Below, piece after piece: positions 51,045 through 64,000 of a stretch of 64,000 nt of DNA. The DNA lies in contig NW_019774058.1 in NCBI RefSeq assembly GCF_001039355.2, positions 165,817 through 229,816 of the forward strand. Direction: 5' to 3'. Position 1 is the first letter of the stretch. Each line of letters starts with the position of its first letter. Origin of the DNA: Lingula anatina. Taxonomy: Eukaryota > Brachiopoda > Lingulata > Lingulida > Lingulidae. The translations under genes and the position numbers were made by a program. Under the pieces are notes generated by a model. The model was given only the letters and a program-made list of their open reading frames with translations. It was not told where the DNA came from and searched no databases.

Positions 51045-54000
51045 ACCTTTGTTTGGTACAACAATGGCTCTGGGTTAAGCAATATTATGCAGTATATCAA
51101 TATTGTTTCCTGACACAAGCCCCCATATATTAGAAATATAATAGATTACTGACAAGCACAGTGGTACTTATCAAACTGCAAACTTAATTTATCATGGTGT
51201 ATTACCCATCACGTTAAACTGTGCTAGCTAGCTGTCCATATTTTGGTACATACACATTAAATAAATGGAAATAATGGCAGAGAAAGGACCAATCAATCAC
51301 CAAAAAGTTTTTAAAAATTATTAATAAAATAATCATTAATATTTTTTTTTTATGTTTGATTTACAACTAGGAGAATGGACAGCTTATCAAATTTTGTACA
51401 ACATCAATATATAGTATGACTAAGCTGAAATGATTAATTCTCTTAAATATGACAAAAACAATATCACAAGCACCAAATTATGATAATGTTAGTCACTCTA
51501 ATCATACGACCTACCAATGAATAGACGAGTAGAGTGGTACCTTATATTTTTCTATAATGGGAAATCACCATGGACTGTAATAATTACACCGGCTAGTGAC
51601 TTTATAGACTGCTATTAAAAGCTATTAGTGTTTCTCTTCTGGCTGGGGTAATGATGTTCATTAACAATACATGTACATGAAATGTACTGGTGATTCCAGT
51701 GCGTTATACACTGACACTGTATCTTCTGATGTACTGGCAGTCACAGAGTCGCCCTCTTTACAGCGACGTACATTGTAAAAAAAAAAGAAAGAAAAAAAAA
51801 AAAGAAAATGTATTACCTAACATAATCACAATAGGTTTGTGTGATGGAACACATCTTTTCAAGCAAGCCATGCTGTGTTACATTTCATATTCATTCACTA
51901 ATTTTTTTTTTTTTTTCTTTGATCACTATTATGAGTTATGCTGGTAGCAATCGCATTTTTCTTCCAAGCACATAGTACTGAAGTTTTTGAGGTTACAAAT
52001 TAATTTTCGCAGGGTGAGTTTTAGTGAAAGGAATAATACAAAAAATTGATCATCTTGACTCCAATACCATTACTTTTATCATAATGCCAAGATATCTGAT
52101 ATGCAAAACAAATAATGAAAAGTTTTTTTTGCCTTAAAATGATTGTGTAACCCACTTCTTTTCCACTCTGAATACATCTAATACATCAGCTTGGCAGAAA
52201 TTACTTGGCCCAGAAACACTGCTTTAAATGGCTACGTAAATAATTCACAGAGAGAAACTCTTAATGAAACAGACATTTCACAACATTTGAGAGGGTTATT
52301 ATTCTTTAGAACATTTATTAACTTAAAAAACAAAACAAAACAGCTAAATCAACACATTCACCAAGCAGGAACTCTTAATGCTACTACTAAAACACGTCAT
52401 ACTTGTATACTGTAGTTTCCAAAGACTGCATAGAGTTTATAATGCGTCCAATAGGCAGGGGAGTTTAGGGGGTCCAAAAGAACCACCCTTTTGCCTGAAA
52501 AGGGTTTGGTATAAATCAAAATCTGATCTATATTCTATGCCGTTTTTCAACATGTTAAGCAAGGGGGTGAAAAGGACAGGTACAAACTTTTTTTCAGAAA
52601 AAAAAACTTCATTTGAACCTGATGGCTACAGTCCTGATAATTCTATGATAAGCAATGTCCCCAGCACTTGGAGTGAAAAAAGAGAACCTGTTAGAGATGA
52701 GATCATATGTGAGAGCCCCGCCTGCCTAGCCAATGATGGTACTTATTATGGACAAAAGTAGCCTTAGGCAGGCGTCAGTAGAGTAATATGTGTCTAGACT
52801 TGGACATGCTATTTTTATGACATATGTGCCTGGTCACTCTTCAGTCTTCATTAAAATATGAATACGCTGCAGTTCAATCCCTCTATGAATAACTGACACA
52901 ATTTGTATTCTTTACAAAAAAACTACAGTCTATTCAATGACAAATGGTGAGCTATTTGGTTACTGTTTGCTGAATTGGTCTGAACTCAGAGAGCTTTATA
53001 TTTAGAGAGACACCACTTTGTCTCATGGCCAATAACAACTGGCAGATATTATCCAATTGATTTTTTAAAATTATTTAATTATTTCATATTTTTATGAAAT
53101 AGATGCACATGGACTCTTAACTTTTTATCCAGCTATTGGTGCACTCTCTGGATTAATAATGCCCGAGGTCTTATACAAAAAGACAGAAGATAAATACAAA
53201 TAGTGCAAAAAGGGTGTATGTGTTTAAACAAATGGTAAAAAAATCAACAGTGTAAATTGTTTGCCCATGGAGTCAATATTAGCTAAGTTGCAACCTAATC
53301 TCTAAATCATTTCTCTGTGAACTCTTCTCTGGCAATATTAATACCAACTGTAAACATGGCAACAAATCACAATTATATTGTGATCAGACAAAAATCAGTT
53401 TTTTTTATGCTTATGCCACAACCTTGAAGAAACATAAATACAATCATCAGGTTGTTGATTCTATTCACTCAGAACTGCTGCAACTCAGGCCATGGCTACT
53501 CTGCCTTCAGGCTTTTTGTTCTAATTAATTAATGTCGTAAGTGCAGCATGCATTATTTCTTACCTGTTGAGCACCTGACAAATCTGGCTTCAGTCCAGTC
53601 ACTGTCTGGTATAAAATCTGAAATACCAAAGATAAGATTATCAGTAAGTTATACAAAGCTGCAGAACTGTAGTGATGAAATAATCAAACCATGCCATGAC
53701 ATATTTTTGTGTCATAAAAAAAAAAAAAAAATTGTGAGGAATTGCTTTTATATCTCAAATGAAATAATATAGTTAATAACCGATAAAGGAACATATGAGG
53801 TAAGTGGAAATCCTAATGAAGCCATATTCATCCCACGATATACCAGGTCTGTTTCACTCCAACCTACACATTTTTTTAACACTCCAAAATGATGGATCTG
53901 CACTTATCATCCATTCTTTTGAGAGTTAGCTACTTGTCTGAGCAAACAATGCCAATCAATACTGGCAACAAAACCTCCAGACAACGTGTATCAGCAAATG

Positions 54001-54878
54001 TCAAGTTCATGCCACACAGTATGAGCTCACTGGTCTACAGCGTTCACTGGTCTACAGCATAGGGTGTTATGTTGACCTTACACACTGGAGGGCACTGTAG
54101 GTCTACAGCATAGGGTATTATGTTGACCTTACACACTGGAGCTCACTGGTCTACAGCATAGGGTATTATGTTGACCTTACACACTGGAGCTCACTGGTCT
54201 ACAGCATAGGGTATTATGTTGACCTTACACACTGGAGGGCACTGGTCTACAGCAAGTTGACCTTGCACCATACTAGTATGATATTCAGATCAGTCTTGTA
54301 TTGGTAATTTGCAGTGTGTGTGTGTAAATGTGTGTGTATGTGTGCATATGAGTGCGTGCATGTGAGTGTGTGCATATGGTTAAAACGCAAATGGTAAAAT
54401 ACAGTCAACATATAAGTGGTAAAGAAAAATGGAATGCACCACCTTATATAATTGCTTCAGTAAATGTATAAACTCATTTTGATCACTCCTCTCCTGAGAC
54501 AGTCTCTCTCAAACTACAACTAAACTGAATGGATCAGTGTAAATACTCTGAGTAATGTACCAGACAGATGACTTTAAAAGGTCTTCAATGCTACCAGCAG
54601 ACTATTATGAGACATTGGCAAACTGACTTCAATTTCCAGATGAGGGCATCAATCCATTTGTTATTTAGGGCTGAGGCATCATTCATATTCAAACTCCTCA
54701 AAGAACTGTGTTGTCTGTCCCAGGAGTTAAAGCACATTAACGGCAGAATTATGAAGAAAATATCAGTGGTCATATGTATGTAATAACAGAAAGTAAAAAA
54801 AAAACAAACAAGTGCAGCAAAAGATTGTTTTCTTGCAACATTTTTTTGAGGTAGAAAGAAAAATGAATGTAGAAAGTG

Positions 54879-54965
<87 letters not shown>

Positions 54966-57900
54966 TTTTGCTAGACTTACCCATGCAATTGAGCCTGAAT
55001 TGAAAACTAATTATCTGAATTTTACTATATATCTTTTAAAATACCACTTATATTGCTAAAACCTCACCTGGCTTACATCTCCTTCTTTTGCCTTGTGAAT
55101 ATCTCCCTCAAAATCGATCACATCATCTAATGTCCTTGGAATAAAGGCTCTCTTGAATACCTAGAGATAAACGATGCTGACAATAAAATCTCAGAGCAAT
55201 AAAACTTCAAAGCAATCAGAAAATCAATTTTACTCAATTGTAAATCAGTTTCATTTACAACTGCTATGCCACTGAAAGTTGTTGGCGCGGATCAATATCA
55301 AAATTGTATTGTGAATGACATAAATATATATATTCATACTTTAACTGATAAATCTCTTTAATACTAGTCATAAAAAAAAACAACTTATACCAAGAAGTAA
55401 AAAAAATAATAATAATAACAATAAAGTGAAAAAAAAGAAATATTACAAAATAATTTGAATACTTAAAAGGCTTACTATAAGTGCATTTTTTCCTTTAAAA
55501 TAAAGCCAGGTCTATCTAGATAATAAATGAGGCATAAATTTTTGGAAAAATGACATTACCTCTTCTTCAACTTTCTCCTGTTCTGTCACATCCTCTACTG
55601 TTCTGTTAGCAGATACCTCCATTGCACGTTCCAGGTACTGGTCAATATTTTCTTTGCATATTGTAATGTCGGTGACAAAGTCAAACAATTCTTTTAATGT
55701 CATGGTGCAGACTCCTTTCCTCCTGAAGAATTCTAAAAAATAACAATGTAGTCATATACAAAACTAAAGAGCTGTTCAACACTCTTGCTCTATATCAAGT
55801 ACTTTCATCAATCATATAACACTTCCTCCACCAAAAGAATTACAAAGCAACTGTACAATCTACTTCCAAAATTACTTTTCCAAAAAAAATCTTTATAAGC
55901 AACCTCAAGCAAAAGGTAATAATATTATTATAGTTAGTCCTATGAATAATTTGAACAAAATGTAATATTTAAAAAAATGCTGTATTTTAGAGGGGTAACG
56001 AACCTGTAACATTGTTGCAATCTTTCCTGAGGAACTCCAAGGCATGAGGGTGATCATGTTCCACAGACTGAGACACATCTATCACATACACTTGACCTTT
56101 ATGATACAACATATTAAATTCACTGAGGTCAGCATGGACCAGCCTGCACTCCTGGTACAGTGTTCTGATCAGTTGTATACTCTGTAGATACAACTCACGA
56201 GCCTTGCTTTCAGAGATGTCTGCATCTTTTAACCTGGGAGCAGGCCTGGAATTTTAAATATATAAAATATACAATATAACAAAATCTATAAGATTATAAT
56301 CAAATTATTATAAAGCTTATATTAATATCCAAAAACACAACATTTTTCAAATAAGAGTTTCCAACTTGACTCCTTCCAAATGTAAATCAAAAGACAAATT
56401 CAATAAATAAAAATTTCATAACAGTTACTGCAAATGCCTAATTAAACTTTGAGAACAGCCTGAGAGGAAAGAATAACAACTGAAGCTTTATTTCTACTAA
56501 AAGAAGCTAATCATACTATCATTCACCTACCATCCATTATCACCAATAAAACTCATGACCAGAACATGACTTCTCAGTAAGAAAGGCTCAGGACACGGCA
56601 AACCTGACTGGTGGATTCTGTATAGAAAATGGACTATATGTTAAAAATAGAGAAAGACCCATCTGTATACAGATCACATTCACAAATCTGAAGAAATCTG
56701 GTGAAAATGTACAAACCAGAAGCATGTAAGATGAAGAAAAATATTAATTTCTAGACTTCTCCAAGTAAATTCATATTAAATTTCAAGCACACCTTGTCAA
56801 ATTTCTCATCTCTTTTTCTGCCCATGTTTTTACCATTTTTCTTGGGTTGTGTTTGCAGTAGCCATGTCTAAACCTAGGGGAAAAAAAGTAGTATTTGTTT
56901 AATAATGACTAGCAAGTGCATGTATCTTGACTAACATCTAGATCCCAATTCTATCAAACATGGATCATTTGCATCGCACTTACAATAACTTGCATTTATA
57001 ATTTATAGATCATGATATTTCAAAAAATTACCTGAACTCTCCAGTGACATATTTATCTCTATCTTTGAAAACCAATATGGATGTCTTGTATATCTAGAGA
57101 AAATAAATAAGAATATGTACCATATATCATACTGGGAAAAAAAATCAATTCACATAAAAACATCTGTCAGAGATCGATAAAACTTCAAACAATTTGTCCT
57201 TCTTCAACTGCCAGACAAAGCTGACAAAATTTAAAGTCGCACCTCATGCAGCACAAAGGACAAAAAAAACTTTAATCTACACATGCCTAACAAGGTCAAG
57301 TTTAACTTAATCCATGTCACTATTTTCCCACTGCAGTCAAGTGAGATGGAGATCAAAACCATCACCAACCTTGACAGCTCTCTGCTGTCCTTGACTGGTA
57401 GAAGCATGGTAGACATTGGCCTCTTTCCCTGTGCTGATACAGCCATTGACCTCTGAAATCACTCCTTTACTCAGCATCTTAAATAGTATCATCCTGGTCC
57501 TGGGGTCCATCACCTGTTCCACGGTGGCACGATCTGACTTGTCTTTATCACTTTGATGTCTATATTGAGATATGTAAAATATCATGTAATGTAGGAACAT
57601 AATGATATAATGCAAAAGGTATATAATATATAAAAGTCACATTTTTGTCTCCAAAGCATTTTGTTTTATTAAGAGTTGTTAGCACATTCACATGGGTATG
57701 AAATAAGAGCTGCAATCAACACCCTTGCATAAAACAACCAATTAAGTTGTGTCACAAGTTTCTCTATTGGTGCATAACTGCATGGCAATCATACAAAAAT
57801 CAATGCTCAGAAGATGGATTATTTTGAACTTTTATAATTCAAATTTGAAATCATAAATTGTAATCATTGTCTTCATCTTGGTCAGCAGACTCAGCACTCA

Positions 57901-59707
57901 TCATGAAAAGTAAACATACCTGTCCGCCTCCATTTTCTTGGAGGTCTTCTTTAAAACATTTGATGCCATTGTTGAAATCCTGGGTCCATCATATTTATCT
58001 AATTATGAAAATAAATAAATAAAATGTGTCACATTTCACAATGAGAAAAAAAAAACTACACATACTTCTTTCATACACTGAATATAGTAAACTGTAGGCA
58101 AAAAACAAATATATATAAAAGTCCAACAAATGGTAACAGTATCTTTTCTTTGTAATTGGAATCTTAAATTCATAAACACTCTTTGAATATGCAGAATATG
58201 AAGCCATTACACAAATGGATGTAAATTCAACCATTTCCAGCAACCATTCTTACCAACATTGATTTTATCCTCAAATCTCTTCAGGGCTTTCTCTTGTGGT
58301 TGAAAGGAACTTGTTCCCTTTGTGTTCTTTTTCTGTGGATTGGCATTGTACTGCAAAAGACACCATGAATTCTAGTACTATGCCGAGTAAGGGCCATCAG
58401 ATATACTATCCACACAACTTTCACATTTCAATACATCCTTTTTTGCTGAAATGTTTTTGTCAGATAACTTAAAAATAGTCAAAAATGATTTCAGTGCAAT
58501 GTTATAAACATAAATGATAATAATAATAGTGATATCAGACTTCAGTATAGTTGTGATCCATATCATTTTGAAGACTTCAATCTAATGTTCATTCTTTCAC
58601 AAAAAACCTACCTGTTGGGCACTGCTGACAACTGCATTCAATCTTTTGGTAAAGTCTGAAAGAAGAAAGCCAGATTACATACTGTCACCTCAACCATGGA
58701 TATCATATCTACAGCAGTACTAAAAGTGGAACATTGGGGTAAAATTCACACATCAGGTGTAGCTGACATAATGCCATCCTACCTCTTGTTTCTGTTGCCC
58801 AATCATATGCATCCAGATCATTATCATCACTGTCATAACCATCACTATCTTCCTCAAATCCACCTTCCACATTTAAGTCCTCAACTGTGAAAATATTAAA
58901 TAACGTACATATAAAAACTGATCAAATTATTTATTTTCAGTAAAACTTTTAAAATTTATTCATTTTATATGACAGGATAGTTTAATCATTTATGATGTAT
59001 GACATTACCTCATACCTATAATGTTGTCAAAAACTTAAAATTTTATAGCATGGGGAAAAGGGGCCTTTTCCGAAGGCCATGTTAATCAAATTTGCAAAAG
59101 CACTTTTGGTACCTTTATCATAAAACTAAATGCATATTTATTCTAACAGCAAAAGAAACCCAAACAAATTATGAAAATACATACCTTGTTTGCTCAAATG
59201 CTGATCTTGATTCTCATACCTGTTGACAAATTGAAAATAAAACAAAGTAAAACTAAAATGTTCCACAATCTAAAAACTCAATTTCACTATTCAACATCCA
59301 ACTGCTGCAACCTACTAGTACTTCCTCTTTTCTTGTTACTATGTAGGAATGTGTAAATAATTTCCTCTTTATGCAATGATTTAATATTTAGTTTTAATTA
59401 TAATCAATATATTACAGAATAAATTAATAACATGAATGCAGTATGAAAACGTTTATGGTGATGTTCCAAGCAAAATTAGTAAGAAAAAAAGAGTCTAGCA
59501 CATTTATTTGCTCTTCATAATAACTATAATGCTGGCTTAAAGTATAGATGAATTTGCTAAAGTATGTTTATTCGTACTACAAGATATATAATTTATTACC
59601 TTACCAAGACACATGTACCAGTAATTTTAAAATGTAAATAAACTTTTATTAATGTCATGTCCGTACCCGATGTCTTCTTCAGCGTCATCAAATTGTCCCT
59701 CTTCCAT
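40234..59707 (-). CDS. RIOK1: RIO kinase 1 (atypical serine kinase, 40S ribosome maturation)
   Basis: RIOK1 acts in late cytoplasmic maturation of the small ribosomal subunit and binds PRMT5. Minus-strand exons: 59667-59707, 59185-59219, 58783-58884, 58612-58655, 58254-58350, 57920-57998, 57370-57559, 57032-57093, 56793-56873, 56531-56617, 56004-56245, 55560-55732, 55068-55160, exon 14 (53564-53617 or 47474-47527), exon 15 (49325-49510 or 43384-43569), 40234-40347. Counting exons 14 and 15 once gives 1680 nt, 559 aa (human 568). Motifs: P-loop [12 protein letters not shown], catalytic loop HADLSEFN, metal site [20 protein letters not shown]-terminal basic [13 protein letters not shown]-like tail (here [13 protein letters not shown]). 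The start [14 protein letters not shown] aligns with the VPGQFDD region of human RIOK1. Exons 14-15 are duplicated, probably an assembly artefact. Confidence 0.95.
43003..43293. mobile_element. Inverted-repeat element related to the one in PEX3 intron 6 (left copy)
   Basis: It runs from TTTAAAGGGATAAC to GTTATTATCCCTTC. The left end has lost three bases compared with the duplicate at 48941-49233, which reads AAAGGGATAATAACT. Confidence 0.55.
43384..43569 (-). CDS. RIOK1: RIOK1 exon 15, left copy
   Basis: 186 nt, phase 0 at both ends. It encodes an [12 protein letters not shown] start followed by an acidic Glu/Asp/Ser stretch and a SSRK end. It differs from the copy at 49325-49510 by two residues (Thr and Ala here, Pro and Asp there). 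Confidence 0.9.
44372..44540 (-). mobile_element. 5'-truncated LINE tail with (GAT)n end, left copy
   Basis: On the minus strand about 45 codons read into [16 protein letters not shown], a terminal motif like those of non-LTR retrotransposon polyproteins. A stop (44397-44399) and a TGA/GAT microsatellite tail follow. Only the last part is present. The clade is undetermined. Confidence 0.6.
44870..44929. repeat. (AT)n microsatellite, left copy
   Basis: About 30 AT units. The same tract in the right copy (50964-51042) is longer. Confidence 0.95.
46330..46540. mobile_element. Interspersed G-run repeat copy (left duplicate)
   Basis: It has words shared with 31.2, 37.6 and 38.6 kb: CACCCTTTTGGCTGGAAAAGG, TCTGATCTAGATTCTATG, TTTTTTCAGAAAAAAA and GATGGCTACAGTCCTG. 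The matching copy is at 52440-52650. Confidence 0.55.
47474..47527 (-). CDS. RIOK1: RIOK1 exon 14, left copy
   Basis: 54 nt, phase 0, encoding [18 protein letters not shown], which matches the conserved [10 protein letters not shown] of RIOK1. It is identical in sequence to the right copy. Confidence 0.9.
47936..47936. other. Single-N assembly join
   Basis: A lone N between the two ~6 kb RIOK1 duplicates. The left copy ends with CACACAGTATGAG, the right begins TGATTCAAAGGG, and both words recur at the other ends of the pair. Confidence 0.9.
48726..48921. mobile_element. 196-bp MITE with TAA target duplication (PIF/Harbinger-like)
   Basis: The ends GGCTTCGTTCACATG and CATGTGAATGAAGCC are inverted repeats with one mismatch, and the arms continue with ATGTCTATTTTCTAAA for tens of bases. 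TAA lies on both sides (48723-48725, 48922-48924). The left duplicate has the empty site with a single TAA. A 3-bp TWA target fits the PIF/Harbinger superfamily. No transposase frame is present, so it is non-autonomous. Confidence 0.85.
48941..49233. mobile_element. Inverted-repeat element related to the one in PEX3 intron 6 (right copy)
   Basis: The ends AAAGGGATAATAACT and GTTATTATCCCTT form a better inverted repeat than the left duplicate. There is no coding frame. Confidence 0.6.
49325..49510 (-). CDS. RIOK1: RIOK1 exon 15, right copy
   Basis: 186 nt, phase 0, with intact acceptor (TTACAG) and donor (GTGAGT). It differs from the left copy by two residues. Confidence 0.9.
50290..50456 (-). 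mobile_element. 5'-truncated LINE tail with (GAT)n end, right copy
   Basis: It is the duplicate of 44372-44540 with a shorter ATC/GAT tract and a few substitutions. Confidence 0.6.
50779..50946. mobile_element. 168-bp MITE with CAGGGGCGGAT ends (hAT-like)
   Basis: CAGGGGCGGAT at the left end and ATCCGCCCCTG at the right end form an 11-bp inverted repeat. TATAG is duplicated on both sides (50774-50778, 50947-50951) and occurs once at the empty site in the left duplicate. CAGGG-type ends are common in hAT elements, which usually make 8-bp duplications, so a 5-bp one is unusual and the family is uncertain. Confidence 0.8.
50964..51042. repeat. (AT)n microsatellite, right copy
   Basis: About 40 AT units, longer than in the left duplicate. 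Confidence 0.95.
52440..52650. mobile_element. Interspersed G-run repeat copy (right duplicate)
   Basis: It is the counterpart of 46330-46540. A 127-codon open frame that runs across it is derived from the repeat and is not called as a gene. Confidence 0.55.
53564..53617 (-). CDS. RIOK1: RIOK1 exon 14, right copy
   Basis: 54 nt, phase 0, identical to the left copy. It lies next to exon 13 (55068-55160), so it is the copy spliced first if both are real. Confidence 0.9.
54021..54256. repeat. 48-bp minisatellite, about 4-5 copies, in RIOK1 intron 13
   Basis: Units contain CACTGGTCTACAGCATAGGG and TATTATGTTGACCTTACACA. The first and last copies are truncated. It begins where the ~6 kb duplication ends. 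Confidence 0.9.
54881..54962. repeat. (GT)n microsatellite
   Basis: About 40 GT units in RIOK1 intron 13, followed by a T-run. Confidence 0.95.
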
Positions 59708-60461
59708 ATTTTAATCCGCACTCGCCAACGTCAAATTTAGGACTACCGGCAAAAAAAGACTGAGAACCTAATCTATGTCAAAATATTGCAATGTGTTGTG
59801 CCATCAACACATGTTAACTTTGTCTTGTGCGCAACTTCCTGAAACGCATCTAGGTCAGCTTGTAGCCAATTGGCTTGCCTTTTTCATTTGCCATGCCCTT
59901 TTGGCCAATCAAAGGCTTCGACACCCAAAGACGTAAGGCTAAAAACATAAACAGAACCAGCCGGGAAGAAATGAGGTTACGAGAGAAAGGTGACCGCGGA
60001 AAAGTCGATAATTCTTGGAGTGTGTCAAGAATTTTAGGTTTTGCATAAAAATGCAAATATGCAAAAGCGTAGAAGATGAAGTAATTTTTTAAAAACAGTG
60101 CCGTTTTCAATACTGGCTTTGTGGTAGGAATTTAGCTTACCGGTAATTGAAAGCGTCATTGTAAATGCTAATTTCTTACAGATTCCGATGTAGAGCACAG
60201 ACGATGCCATTGGGACTTGTACTTATCAGTATATTGCATTGTTATATTGTTACACTTGAGTTGCTCAGTTTAAGCAGTTGATAGAAATGTCGGTAACTGT
60301 AGGTATTTTTATGGTGCTATTTCTCAAAAGAAGAGTTTTGCATACATATTTCTGCAACAATAGTTATAATAATAATAAAAATAATAATAAATTGATAATG
60401 CTACCTTTAAGATTTATTTCATTAATGGCTTTATTGTGATTTTACAATACTTCAACTTCAG
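59708..60461. promoter_or_regulatory. Divergent promoter region of RIOK1 and the VWA/Cache gene
   Basis: A palindrome AGCCAATTGGCT (59864-59875) holds CCAAT boxes on both strands, and a further GGCCAATCA lies near 59903. An ETS-type site ACTTCCTG lies at 59834-59841. Multiple CCAAT boxes fit a shared TATA-less promoter. An untranslated first exon for the plus-strand gene must lie here, because the coding exon follows an acceptor at 60461. Confidence 0.45.

Positions 60462-64000
<3,539 letters not shown>

Larger units (their letters stand above)
47937..54025. repeat. Right copy of the ~6 kb duplication containing RIOK1 exons 14-15
   Basis: It matches 42198-47935 from end to end. It is longer because of a 196-bp and a 168-bp transposon insertion and a longer AT tract. 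It carries exon 15 at 49325-49510 and exon 14 at 53564-53617. Confidence 0.95.

Noticed and set aside
52378-52761. 127-codon plus-strand frame
   Set aside because: It runs across an interspersed repeat inside RIOK1 intron 14. The matching frame in the left duplicate is broken.
42198-54025. Real RIOK1 isoform with doubled acidic exons
   Set aside because: Phase would allow it, but the single N at the junction and allele-like differences point to an assembly artefact. Kept only as a testable alternative.

Overview
The window is eukaryotic nuclear DNA from an invertebrate animal. It is AT-rich, with genes of 13 to 16 exons, introns mostly of 0.1-1.5 kb with GT/AG borders, many microsatellites and several families of short inverted-repeat elements. 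The gene set (a Tudor scaffold of the piRNA/germ-granule kind, PEX3, a PLAC8 protein, RIOK1, a VWA/Cache protein) is metazoan. A lophotrochozoan such as a mollusc is my guess, but nothing seen fixes the phylum.

Layout. 1-12810 holds no gene I can support; it contains a long direct duplication, microsatellites and a candidate promoter near 11.77 kb. 12811-27823 (+) is a 14-exon gene that I could join in frame from start to stop (10,440 nt, 3479 codons plus stop). It encodes a giant protein with 14 extended Tudor domains and an RG-rich disordered linker. 29050-34743 (-) is PEX3, 13 exons, 376 aa, convergent with the Tudor gene. 35579-35911 (+) is a single-exon PLAC8/cornifelin-like gene, divergent from PEX3. 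40234-59707 (-) is RIOK1, 16 distinct exons, 559 aa, with exons 14 and 15 present twice inside a ~6 kb duplication. 60462-64000 (+) is the 5' part of an alpha2delta/CACHD1-type VWA-Cache gene, divergent from RIOK1 and cut by the window end.

Assembly. Four single-base Ns occur (2388, 38711, 47936, 63424). Two of them (38711, 47936) separate direct duplicates, a third (2388) is explained the same way if the duplicate extends left of the window, and the fourth (63424) lies between short exon-end repeats inside a GT tract. This is the signature of two alleles, or overlapping contig ends, laid end to end, so the duplicated RIOK1 exons are probably not real. The two RIOK1 copies differ by two clean transposon insertions with target-site duplications, which gives allelic empty/filled sites for two MITE families.

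The genes do not form one pathway. The most interesting item is the Tudor gene: 14 domains (Drosophila Tudor has 11), 11 of them with a complete methyl-arginine cage by motif, its own GR-rich tract as a possible internal ligand, and three independent tandem duplications at its splice junctions.
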